The notes below the pieces were generated by a model that had not been told where the DNA came from, searched no databases, and was given only the letters and a program-made list of their open reading frames with translations. Source: RHKX01 sp963745755 (GTDB lineage: Bacteria; Actinomycetota; Thermoleophilia; Solirubrobacterales; 70-9). From it: a stretch of 64,000 nucleotides of DNA. Made by a program: the position numbers and the translations under genes. Shown piece after piece: positions 43,250 to 51,322 of the stretch (positions within the stretch are counted from its first letter, which is position 1; the number at the start of each line of letters is the position of its first letter). The stretch covers positions 744,001-808,000 of the forward strand of contig CAVUYP010000001.1 in NCBI GenBank assembly GCA_963745755.1. Reading direction: 5' to 3'.

Positions 43250-43415
43250 GGCCGGAGGCAGGTCTCCTGGCTTCCGGGACTGATGCCACGCCTTCCCGGG
43301 CCCTCGTCGGGCCCAGTGGCCGGCGGCCGAACCGCCTGGCGACACCCTCACCCGGTCACAGTGGCGGGACCGCGCCGGTTTCGCACCGGACTTCCCTTGA
43401 ACCACCGACCGTATG
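43250..43415 (-). ncRNA. Cobalamin riboswitch
   Basis: On the minus strand the conserved core is complete: GGGAAGTCCGGTGCGAAACC, then GCGGTCCCGCCACTGTGACC (the GCCACTG element) and the B12 box AGCCAGGAGACCTGCC (43272-43257). Spacing and order match the AdoCbl/B12 element. It ends 36 nt before the first DUF4430 gene, so corrinoid abundance should repress the whole ECF operon, probably at the ribosome-binding step since no terminator is visible. Confidence 0.95.
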
Positions 43416-43472
43416 TACTGGCGGCGACTCTACTCCCTCCGCCCGGACGGCGAACCGAGACTGGGTCCCAAC

Positions 43473-43541
43473 GACGCAGAAGGCGGAGCGTGCTTCGCAG
43501 GTGAGCCGACGAGGACGCCGAGCCGCGGCCTCCGGGTCAGC
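43473..43541 (+). repeat. 69-bp direct repeat, copy A
   Basis: 64 of 69 positions equal copy B at 43575, with a fixed offset of 102 nt. It contains an internal hairpin GTGC-TTC-GCA-type and a GAGCCG...CGGGTC arm pair. It lies upstream of the riboswitch, between it and the cNMP-binding gene. Confidence 0.85.
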
Positions 43542-43574
43542 GCCTCCAGCTAGAGCCGGAGCCCGCGGATCAAG

Positions 43575-43643
43575 GACGCAGGAGGTGAAGCGTGCTTCGC
43601 ACGTGAGCCGACGAGGACGCCGAGCCGCGGCCTCCGGCTCAGC
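43575..43643 (+). repeat. 69-bp direct repeat, copy B
   Basis: Second copy, with improved internal palindromes: CGTGC-TTC-GCACG and GAGCCG-CGGCCTC-CGGCTC. Its end includes the stop codon of the cNMP-binding gene, so it may act as a terminator region for that gene. The interval 43542-43574 holds nothing recognisable. Confidence 0.85.
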
Positions 43644-44025
43644 TGGATCGTTCTTCGATGGTCCGCTGCAGCTCTTCGAGAACTTCCGGCATCGCCTTGC
43701 GCATCCGCGGGATCTCCCAGTTCTCGATCTTCAGCGCCCGGATCGGTGCCGTGGCAACGACCGAGGCAGAGCGCTCCTGGCGCCCGAGCAGCCCCTGCTC
43801 GCCGAAAACGTCGCCGGGACCGAGCTCGGCGATCGCCTCGCCGCCGCGCTCGACCCTGGCGCTGCCGCTCTCGATCGCGTAGAAGTCGTTCGAGTAGCCG
43901 CCTTCCTGGATCACCGTCTTGCCCTCGGGGAACTCGACGAGCATCGTGAACGGAGCGATCTTGCTCAGCTTGCTTTCGTCGACGTCCTTGAAGAGCTCGA
44001 ACTTCTTCAGGCTGCTTGGGTCCAT
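43639..44025 (-). CDS. Cyclic-nucleotide-binding domain protein
   Basis: 128 residues, a single cNMP-binding beta barrel: LFKDVDESKLSKIAPFTMLVEFPEGKTVIQEG, the phosphate cassette-like GDVFGEQGLLGRQERSASVVA, and a C-terminal helix. No helix-turn-helix follows, so it is not a complete CRP-type regulator and may sense a nucleotide for a partner protein. GGGAGGAAACG before ATG 44025 is a good ribosome binding site, in contrast with the leaderless genes. Confidence 0.85.
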   Translation of the reverse strand: MDPSSLKKFELFKDVDESKLSKIAPFTMLVEFPEGKTVIQEGGYSNDFYAIESGSARVERGGEAIAELGPGDVFGEQGLLGRQERSASVVATAPIRALKIENWEIPRMRKAMPEVLEELQRTIEERSS

Positions 44026-44095
44026 CGTTTCCTCCCGGGCGTTCGCTTCGGCCCCAAGCTATCCGATCGCCGCGCGGAACCCGAAGCTGCTGCGA

Positions 44096-44101
44096 TACAT
44101 T
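44096..44101 (+). promoter_or_regulatory. Candidate -10 of znuA
   Basis: TACATT ends 7 nt before GTG 44109. No ribosome binding site is present. Confidence 0.45.
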
Positions 44102-44108
44102 GTCCTAG

Positions 44109-45041
44109 GTGCGAACGATTCTCACTTTCTTTATCGTTACCGGGCTGCTCGCCGTGACCGTCGGAGGATGTGGCGACGCCGGCTCCGGCGGGAGCGGCGG
44201 GCCGTCGGTCGTCGCGACGACCTCTCAGGCCGCCGACCTCGCCCGCAACGTCGTCGGCAGCCACGCCGAGGTGACCCAGATCCTCGCCGCCAATGCCGAT
44301 CCGCACGAGTACGAGCCGCAGCCCAGCGATGCCGAGGCCCTCGCCGGCGCCGACCTCGTCATCCGCTCCGGCGGCGACGTCGACGACTGGCTCGACCAGC
44401 TGATCGAGAGCTCGGGCAGCGACGCACCGGTGCTGACGCTGAGCGACCACGTACGGCTGATCGACGACGGCGACGGCGTCGACCCGCACTGGTGGCAGAA
44501 CCCCCGCAACGCGGTCCTCGCCGTCGCCGCGATCCGCGACGAGCTCGACCGGATCGACCCCGCCGGCGCCCGCGGCTACGACGCGAACGCGCGCCGCTAC
44601 GGCGCCCAGCTCGGCCGGCTCGACGCGCGGATCGCCGCCTGCATGCGACGGGTCCCCGTCGCCGCGCGCAAGCTCGTCACCAGCCACGACGCGCTCGGCT
44701 ACTACGCGCGGCGCTACGGGATCGAGGTGATCGGAGCCGCGATCCCGGCGCTGACGACGCAGGCTCAGGCATCGGCGGGCGAGACCGCCGACCTGATCGA
44801 CCTGATCCGCGCCGAGGGCGTCAGCACGATCTTCCCCGAGGCCGGCGTCAGCCCCGGCCTCGAACAGGCGATCGCCGAGCAGGCCGGCGCCCGGGTCGGC
44901 GGCGAGCTCTGGGCGGACACGCTCGGGCCCGCCGGATCCGCCGGCGCGACCTACATCGGGTCGCTCGAGTCGAACACCGCGGCGCTGGTCAGCGGCTTCA
45001 CGGACGGCAGGTCGACCTGCCGGATCGGGCGAGCGCGATGA
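44109..45041 (+). CDS. znuA: Zinc/manganese ABC transporter substrate-binding lipoprotein
   Basis: 310 residues from GTG 44109. Lipobox TVGGC places the lipid on Cys21. Cluster A-I metal-binding features are VVATTSQAADLARNVVG, NADPHEYEPQPSDAEAL (first His), DGVDPHWWQNP (second His), LVTSHDALGYYARRYGIEVIG (third His) and IFPEAGVSPGLEQAIAEQAG. There is no long His-rich loop. The Zur-like regulator and the permease/ATPase genes follow, so zinc is the likeliest substrate. Confidence 0.9.
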   Translation: MRTILTFFIVTGLLAVTVGGCGDAGSGGSGGPSVVATTSQAADLARNVVGSHAEVTQILAANADPHEYEPQPSDAEALAGADLVIRSGGDVDDWLDQLIESSGSDAPVLTLSDHVRLIDDGDGVDPHWWQNPRNAVLAVAAIRDELDRIDPAGARGYDANARRYGAQLGRLDARIAACMRRVPVAARKLVTSHDALGYYARRYGIEVIGAAIPALTTQAQASAGETADLIDLIRAEGVSTIFPEAGVSPGLEQAIAEQAGARVGGELWADTLGPAGSAGATYIGSLESNTAALVSGFTDGRSTCRIGRAR

Positions 45042-45058
45042 GCCCGGCGGCGACGCGG

Positions 45059-45532
45059 TCAGCCGCCGCCGGCGCAGCGCGGGCATTCGCCGCGCAGGAT
45101 CACGTCGTGGTCGCCGACGACGTAGTCGAGCCGCCGGCCGAGGTCGTCGATCGCGCGCTCGAGCCGCGGGTCCTCGAACGGCGTCACTCGGCCGCAGCGA
45201 TCGCAGACCAGGTGATGGTGGTGATGCTCGCCGCCGGGAAGCGCCGGCTCGTAGCGGGCCGAACCGCCGCCGACGTCGAGGCGCTGGACGAGCCGCATCG
45301 CCTCGAGCAGCTCGAGCGTTCGGTAGACGGTCGCGACGCCGACCTCGCGGCCGCCGTCGCGGAGCTCGTCGGCGATCTCGCGGGCGCTGAGGACGCACTT
45401 CTGGTTGCCGATCAGCTCGAGCACCGCCGATCGCGGCGCGCTCGAGCGATGCCCGGCGGCGCGCAGCGCCCCCTCCGCCTGCTCGATCCAGTCCGCCGCC
45501 GGCGGCGTCGGGATGTCGGTGCTCGCGGCCAT
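45059..45532 (-). CDS. Fur family regulator, probably Zur
   Basis: 157 residues from ATG 45532. Winged-helix N-terminus WIEQAEGALRAAGHRSSAPRSAVLELI and ATVYRTLELLEAMRLVQRL, metal-sensing loop EHHHHHLVCDRCGRVTPFED and C-terminal CPRCAGGG, giving two Cys pairs for the structural zinc. Assigned to zinc because it sits inside the znu locus, divergent from the permease by 25 nt. A Fur or Mur role cannot be excluded from sequence. Confidence 0.85.
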   Translation of the reverse strand: MAASTDIPTPPAADWIEQAEGALRAAGHRSSAPRSAVLELIGNQKCVLSAREIADELRDGGREVGVATVYRTLELLEAMRLVQRLDVGGGSARYEPALPGGEHHHHHLVCDRCGRVTPFEDPRLERAIDDLGRRLDYVVGDHDVILRGECPRCAGGG

Positions 45533-45557
45533 CGTGCAGATAAAGATAATGGTTCTC
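45533..45557. promoter_or_regulatory. AT-rich divergent spacer, candidate Zur operator
   Basis: The 25 nt between the fur-family ATG and the permease ATG contain AAAGATAATGGTTCTCA, an AT-rich island with an imperfect palindrome (GATAATGGTTCTC matches its complement at 9 of 13). A regulator bound here would control both genes. Confidence 0.5.
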
Positions 45558-46390
45558 ATGCTTGATCCCTTCCAGCTCCCGTTCATGCAGCGGGCCGCCC
45601 TCGAGGTGGTCCTGCTCGCCCCGATCGCCGGCCTGCTCGGCGCCCAGATCGTGCTCCGCCACCTCGCCTTCTTCACGCATGGGGTCGGCACCGCCGCCTT
45701 CCCCGGCCTCGTCCTCGCCGGCCCGGTCGGGGATCCCGCCGACGCTCGCGGCGCTCGCCGTCGGCGGCGGCTTCGCGGCTCTGCTCGAGCGGATCGGCCG
45801 CCGCGCTGGCCTCGCCCGCGATGCGGCGACGGCGCTGCTGCTGGTCGCCGCGCTGGCGATCGGCATCGTCCTCGCCAGCGACGTGTTCGCGACCGGCGCC
45901 GGCGTCGACCAACTCCTGTTCGGCTCGCTGCTGGCGATCGGTGAGACCGAGCTGCTCGTCACCGCCGGCGCCCTGCTCGCCGCCGCCGTCGCCGTCGGCT
46001 GCTGCCGGCGAATCTGGATCGCGACCGGGTTCGACGAGCTCGGCAGCGGCTCGCTCGGGCTTCGCGTCGGCTGCCGCCGACGTGATCCTGCTCGCCGCTG
46101 TCGCCCTCGCGGCGATCGCGGCGATCGATGCGGTCGGGGCGCTGCTGGTCAGCGCTGTCCTCGTCGTCCCCGCGGCGACCGCCCGCCTGTTCGCCGGCAG
46201 CGTCCGCGGGCTCGAGCTCGGCGCCACCGCGCTGGCGCTCGCCGAGGGCCTCGCCGGTCTGCTGATCGCCTACCACCTCGACGCGCCGCCGGGCGCCGTC
46301 ATCGCGATCCTCGGCGGCGTCGTGTTCGCGGTCTCGCTCGTCCTCCGCGAGCTCGGCCTCGGCGCGACCGCGAAGGGGGCCGCGACTTGA
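45558..46390 (+). pseudogene. znuB: Zinc/manganese ABC transporter permease 1 (two frameshifts)
   Basis: Starts MLDPFQLPFMQRAALEVVLLAPIAGLLGAQIVLRHLAFFTHGVGTAAFPGLVL, the classical ZnuB N-terminus. An extra G in the run GGGG near 45730 breaks the frame, which resumes as IPPTLAALAVGGGFAALLERIGRR. A second shift near 46069 (GG) leads to AAADVILLAAVALAAIAAIDAVGALLVSAVLVVPAATARL and the end at 46390. Removing one G at each site restores one frame, so both are probably read errors. ATG 45549 is an alternative start. Confidence 0.85.
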
Positions 46391-47130
46391 CCGGCGACCC
46401 TGCGATCGTCGTCGCCGACCTCGGCGGCGGCTACGAGGCCGGCCGGCCGATCGTCTCCGGGCTCCGGTTCGAGATCCCGCCGGCGACGATGGTCGCGGTG
46501 CTCGGCCCCAACGGCGGCGGCAAGACGACGCTGTTTCGAGCGCTGCTCGGCGAGCTGCCGCAGCGGACCGGCACCGTCGCGATCGCCGGCACGGTCGCCT
46601 ACGTGCCGCAGACCGAGCGTTACCGCCTCGACTTCCCGGTCAGCGCACTCGACGTGGTCCTGATGGGCACCTATGCGCGCTCGCCCTGGTACCGGCCGCT
46701 CGGCCGGGCGCAGCGCTCCGCCGCCGCCGCGGCGCTCGCCCGGGTCGGCCTCGGCGAGCAGGCCGGGGAGCGGTTCGGGAGCCTCTCCGGCGGCCAGCGC
46801 CAGCGGGTGCTGATCGCCCGGGCGCTCGCCCAGGAGGCGAGCGTGATCCTCCTCGACGAGCCGCTCAGCGGCGTCGATCAGCCGTCCGGCGAACGGATCC
46901 TCGCGATCCTCCGCGAGCTTCGCGACGACGGCCGGACGATCCTCGTCTCCAGCCACGACATCAACCAGGCCAGGGGCTTCGACGCCGTCCTCTGCATCAA
47001 CGGCCGCCAGGTCTTCTACGGAGTGCCGGCCGCAATGACGCCGGAGGTGCTCCGCGACACCTACGGCGGCGAGCTCGTCGTCCTCGAGGGCGGCGAGCAG
47101 GCCATAGTCGTCCAGCACCACGGGCACTGA
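46387..47130 (+). CDS. znuC: Zinc/manganese ABC transporter ATPase
   Basis: 247 residues from TTG 46387, whose TTGA overlaps the permease stop. Walker A VLGPNGGGKTTLFRALLG, Q-loop YVPQTE, signature SLSGGQRQRVLIARAL, Walker B VILLDEPLSGVD and H-loop VSSHDINQ are complete. It energises ZnuA-dependent uptake with the permeases on either side. Confidence 0.93.
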   Translation: MTGDPAIVVADLGGGYEAGRPIVSGLRFEIPPATMVAVLGPNGGGKTTLFRALLGELPQRTGTVAIAGTVAYVPQTERYRLDFPVSALDVVLMGTYARSPWYRPLGRAQRSAAAAALARVGLGEQAGERFGSLSGGQRQRVLIARALAQEASVILLDEPLSGVDQPSGERILAILRELRDDGRTILVSSHDINQARGFDAVLCINGRQVFYGVPAAMTPEVLRDTYGGELVVLEGGEQAIVVQHHGH

Positions 47131-47134
47131 GGCG

Positions 47135-47950
47135 ATGATCGACCTGCTCACCGAGCCGTTGCGCGAGGGGATCACCCAGCGCGCCCTCGTCGAGCTGCTG
47201 ATCCTCGGCGTGGTCTGCGGCCCGCTCGGCCTCTGGGTCGTCCTCTACCGGCAGAGCTACGCGGCCGAGTCGCTCGCCCACTCGATGCTGCCCGGGCTGG
47301 TCGTTGCGACGCTGATCTCGATCCCGCTCGGGCTCGGCGCCGCCGCCGGGCTCGCCGTCGCGGCGATCTCGATCGCCGCCGCGTCTCGGCAGCACGCGGT
47401 CAGCCCCGACGTCGCCGTCGCGGTGACGGTTACGGCCCTGTTCGGGGCCGGCACCCTGCTGGCGCTGTCGCCCGAGGTGCCGGTGCGGCTCGGCGAGCTC
47501 CTGTTCGGCGACCCGCTCAGCGTCACGACGACCGACCTGCTGGCAACGGCGGCGCTCGCGCTGGTGACCCTGATCGCGCTCGCCTACGGCCATCGCACCC
47601 TGACCCTGTCGGGCTTCGACCCGCAGACCGCCCACAGCCTCGGCGGCAGCAACGGCCGTGCCGGGGCGCTGCTGCTCGGGCTGCTCGCCCTGACGGTGCT
47701 GATCGCGGTGCAGGCGCTCGGCAACCTGCTCGTCGTCGCGATCGTCATCGCCCCCGGCGCCGCCGCCCTGCGCCATTGCCGGAGCCTCGTCGGGGCCGCT
47801 GCCGTCGCCGCCGCGGTCGCAGTCGCCGCCGGGGTCGCCGGCATCTACCTGAGCTACTGGGCCAACCTCGCCGCGGGCGCCTCGATCGCGCTCTGCGCGG
47901 TCGCCCTGTTCGCCCTCGTCATGGTCATCCCGAGGTCGCGAAGTGCTGGC
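47135..47950 (+). CDS. znuB: Zinc/manganese ABC transporter permease 2 (3' end unresolved)
   Basis: Begins MIDLLTEPLREGITQRALVELLILGVVCGPLGLWVVLYRQSYAAESLAHSMLPGLV, an ABC-3 family permease like permease 1, with about eight helices and conserved GFDPQTAHSLGG and ALGNLLVVAIVIAPGAAA. The recognisable protein ends at about 47935 (ALFALVMVIPR). No stop is found in frame for another kilobase, and the frame then runs antisense to a nitrilase gene, so an indel near the end is likely. Two permeases around one ATPase suggest a heterodimeric channel. Confidence 0.8.
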
Positions 47951-48965
47951 CCTGTTCGTCGGCAACGGGGCCGAGTCGATCGGGCAGGTCGCCTCCCGGC
48001 CAGTCCTGCCACGGATGCAGGCCGCGCCTCCCCGGCGCCGGTAGCTGAGCCGGCCGAGTCCGTTCATCCCGTACCAGGCGGCCTCCGTCGAGGCGGTCAT
48101 CACCGGGATCCAGAACCGGTCCGCGAGCGGATCGGCCGGCGCGCTAGCCCCGATCGCGACCTCGGCGGCCACGTGCCCCTCGCCGTCCTCGAGCGCAAGC
48201 CGGGCGAGGACGGTGCCGTCGGCGGCGCAGATCTGCGTCTCGCCGATCATCTCGGTTCGCCAGGCGAGTCCGGGCGCGAGCGGCGTCTGCGCGGTGATCG
48301 GGCCGGCGTGGGATGCATGGACGACGGGGGCCCCGGTGAAGCGGGCGAACTGGCGGGGAAGCTCACGCGCCTGCATCCGGAAGATCGCGTGCTCGCGGCG
48401 GCTCCAGCGCCGCAGCGGGCCGGCCCAGTTGAGCGGGAACGAGGGCCAGCACATCCCGCCGAGGACGAGGTCGACGGCCGCCGAGGCGACGAGCGGTCCC
48501 GAATCGGGCCCATTCCCACCCGACGCGAGACCGACCTCGCAGCCGAGCGCTCCGCACTCGGCCCGACCGTCGTCGTCGCCGCCGCGGTAGTAGTAGTTCT
48601 CCCAGGCGGTCGGGATGTCCTTGTCGTGGAGATGGGCGCTGCCGTCCGGCTCGGCGAGCACGTAGGTGCCGTACGCATCGCCGCCGCGGCGGGCGAGGAA
48701 CCCGCCGGCGACCACGCAGCCGAGCTCGCGAGCGAGCCTGGTGAGGAGCTGGAACGGGGCGCCGTCGACCGGGCGGACGGCCGCGCCGATCGCGGTCGTG
48801 GAAGACGTTCGGCGAGGTCATCGCCTCGGGCACCACGATCGCCGCCGGCCGATGCTCGCGATGAGCGTCCCGGATCAGGTCCTCGATCCGCCCGAGGTTC
48901 GCCTCGACCTCGCCGAGCTCGAGGCGGGGCTGCACCGCGGCGACCTTGACCGTGGCCGGGGTCAC
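47925..48965 (-). pseudogene. Carbon-nitrogen hydrolase, nitrilase family (two frameshifts)
   Basis: Starts at GTG 48965 (VTPATVKVAAVQPRLELGEVEANLGRIEDLI). The catalytic triad is visible as Glu in AIVVPEAMTSPNVF, Lys in HLHDKDIPT and Cys in LVLGGMCWPSF. The frame breaks near 48797, between the Glu and Lys motifs, and again near 48030, after which GLHPWQDWPGGDLPDRLGPVADEQGQHFATSG ends at 47925. It hydrolyses a nitrile or amide; substrate unknown. It converges with permease 2 and reads in frame from the upstream FAD reductase. Confidence 0.82.
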
Positions 48966-50420
48966 GTCGAAACGGCCTCGGGCGGAGCCGCGGGCCGTCG
49001 CCTCCGTGCCGCCTGCGGCCTGCGCCGCCGGCCGCTTCGGCGGCGGGCCGAACGTCGCCCCGGGGTGCTCGGAGCCGGCAACGGTCCGCCTCGAGCGGAA
49101 GCGGCGGGCGCGGGCCTCGGCGCGGACCGCGAGGTCGGTGCGCAGGTCGGCCGCGGCGCCGGCGAGGATCGACGGCGCCCTCGCCGGCCGGCGGCGGATC
49201 GCCCGCGCGGCGGCGGCGGCGAGCCGGCCGATCGGCAGCGCCTGCTGCTGGCTGCGGATCCGGTTGAAGACGTCGCCGAGGTCGGGACGCCCACGGCCGC
49301 CGTCGCGGCGGACCACCTCGACGAGCAGCGGCGACTGCGGCTGGATGCGCGTCTCCAGGTTCGCGAAGTGGTACGCGGACAGGCACTCGTCGTCGCGCGC
49401 CTGCTCCCAGCGGCGCAGCTCGGCGTCGAGCGCCGCCGGGTCGTCGAGCACCGGCGCGACCGCGGCGCCGAGCGAGCGCCCCATCCAGACGGCATCGCGC
49501 ATGACCGTTGCCGATCACCGGGTCCTTGAAGTGGCCGGCGTCCCCGGCCAGCGCCCAGCCGGGGCCACTGCTCGCCCGGAAGTAGGCCGGCACGTCGGCG
49601 GTCGAGCGGATCTTGCCGACGTTCGCGGCGCCGGCGATCCGCTCCGCGAAGCCGGGATGGCGGGCCAGGTACTCGGCCCAGATCCCCTCGGGGTCCTTGC
49701 GGGCACGCGCCACCTCCGCCGCCGGGCCCATGACCAGGGCGATCATCCGCGGTCGCGGCGCGCTCGGGAACGTCAATGCAGACCGAGGTCGCCGTCCCGC
49801 CACTGCGAGGCCGTCTCGTTGAGGCGGGTGCCGGCCATCGGGTCGTCGACGTAGCGGAAGACGAGCCCGCGGCCGTTGCGGGAGGCCCGGTAGGGCTGCC
49901 AGGCGCCGACCCGCGCGGCGACCGTCGAGCGCCGTCCGTCGGCGCCGACGACGAGCTTCGCCCGCAGCTCCGCCTCCTCGCCGTCGCGGCTCCGGCAGCG
50001 CGCGCCGGCGACGCGACCGCCGCGCCAGATCAGATCGCGCAGATCCCAGCCCTCGCGGACGTCGGCGCCATGCCCGCGAGCGGTATCGACGAGGATCTCG
50101 TCCTGGAGGAGCCGCGGGACGCAGAGCACGTAGTCGGTCGTGCCGACCCTCCCCCACGGCTCGGTCAGGGTGACGCCGGCGTCGAAGTGGATCTGCACCC
50201 AGCGCATCCGCGAGGGGTCGAGCTCGAGGATCCGGTCAAGAGCTCCCATGTGGCGGAGCTCCTCGACGCCGCCGCCGAAGAGGACGTGCGTCGAGAGCGT
50301 GTCGGAGGGGAACCTGGCGCGATCGACCACGACCACGTCGCGGCCGCGGCGGGCGAGCTCGGCCGCCAGGGTCGTCCCGGCCAGCCTGGCGCCGACGACG
50401 ACTACGTCGTGCTCGGACAT
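48962..50420 (-). pseudogene. FAD-dependent oxidoreductase, geranylgeranyl reductase-like (two or three frameshifts)
   Basis: ATG 50420 opens MSEHDVVVVGARLAGTTLAAELARRGRDVVVVDRARFPSDTLSTHV, an FAD-binding Rossmann start typical of geranylgeranyl reductase/flavin halogenase relatives. AKLVVGADGRRSTVA and later GPGWALAGDAGHFKDPVIGNG bind FAD. Frame breaks lie near 49778 and 49503. The C-terminal frame has no stop before the nitrilase; the neighbouring frame ends with TGA at 48962, overlapping the nitrilase GTG, so a third indel is probable. Substrate unknown. Confidence 0.8.
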
Positions 50421-50427
50421 CGAAGCC

Positions 50428-50433
50428 AACCTA
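50428..50433 (-). promoter_or_regulatory. Candidate -10 of the FAD oxidoreductase
   Basis: TAGGTT on the minus strand ends 7 nt before ATG 50420, in the 48-nt divergent spacer. Confidence 0.45.
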
Positions 50434-50456
50434 CCGCTCCGCGCTCCGGGCGTAAA

Positions 50457-50462
50457 TATCCT
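50457..50462 (+). promoter_or_regulatory. Candidate -10 of the glutamine amidotransferase gene
   Basis: TATCCT ends 6 nt before ATG 50469; the overlapping TAAATA is an alternative. It faces the minus-strand promoter across about 20 nt. Confidence 0.45.
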
Positions 50463-50468
50463 CCGTCG

Positions 50469-51143
50469 ATGGACGCCGGGCTGATCCTGCAACACGAGGA
50501 GGGCGGTCCGCCGGCGTTGTTCGGCGAGTGGTGCGAGCGCCGCGGCATCGCCTTCGCGGTCCGGCGGGTCTGGGAGGACGGCGTGCCGACCGACCCGGGC
50601 GAGCTGCCGTGGATCTGCGCGCTCGGCTCCGACCACAGCCCCGGCGCCGTCGGCGCCCCGCCCTGGGTCGCCGACGAGGTCGCGTTCCTGCGCCGGGCCC
50701 TCGACGCCGGCGTGCCGGTCCTCGGCCTCTGCTTCGGAGGCCAGGCCCTCGCGGCCGCCGCCGGGGGGACGATCGAACCCGCTGATCCGCCCGAGGTCGG
50801 ATGGTTCGAGGTCGAGACCGGCGACGCCGCACGAATCCCGCCGGGGCCGTGGCTGCACTTCCACTACGACCAGCTCACCGTCCCCGACGGCGGCGAGGAG
50901 CTGGCCCGCTCGGCCGCCGGCCCGGCGGCGTTCGGCCTCGGCCGCAGCCTCGGGGTGCAGTTCCACCCCGAGGGGACGGCGGCGATCGCCGACGCCTGGA
51001 CGCTGATCGACGAGGAGCGCCTCGTCCCGCTCGGGATCAGCCCCGCCGCGGTGGCGGCGGCGGGCCGCGAGCGATCGGCGCGGGCCGCCGCCGCCGCCGA
51101 GGTCCTCTTCGACCGCTGGTGGCAGCAGGTCGAGGCCGGATAG
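50469..51143 (+). CDS. Class I glutamine amidotransferase-like protein
   Basis: 224 residues with a GATase1 fold. Nucleophile Cys in GVPVLGLCFGGQALAAAAGG, the His of the triad in LGVQFHPEGTAAIADAW. A lone amidotransferase domain of the GuaA/gamma-Glu-GMP-peptidase type; no synthetase domain is attached and no biosynthetic partner lies next to it, so the ammonia acceptor or peptide substrate is unknown. A tRNA gene follows on the opposite strand. Confidence 0.8.
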   Translation: MDAGLILQHEEGGPPALFGEWCERRGIAFAVRRVWEDGVPTDPGELPWICALGSDHSPGAVGAPPWVADEVAFLRRALDAGVPVLGLCFGGQALAAAAGGTIEPADPPEVGWFEVETGDAARIPPGPWLHFHYDQLTVPDGGEELARSAAGPAAFGLGRSLGVQFHPEGTAAIADAWTLIDEERLVPLGISPAAVAAAGRERSARAAAAAEVLFDRWWQQVEAG

Positions 51144-51162
51144 CCGGGCGCCGGGCGCCCGA

Positions 51163-51246
<84 letters not shown>

Positions 51247-51308
51247 GGGACCGGGAAATCTAGCGGCTGCGATCGGCCGGCACCGGACCGGCCCGGCGCC
51301 CGGCGTGG

Positions 51309-51314
51309 TTAGCT
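51309..51314 (+). promoter_or_regulatory. Candidate -10 of the VCBS/UnbV gene
   Basis: TTAGCT ends 8 nt before ATG 51323, just behind the 5' end of the divergent tRNA gene. Confidence 0.35.
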
Positions 51315-51322
51315 CTGCTCCG

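Noticed and set aside
47776..48048. Extension of permease 2 beyond 47950
   Set aside because: Residues after ALFALVMVIPR are Arg/Pro-rich antisense of the nitrilase gene, and the permease family ends here.
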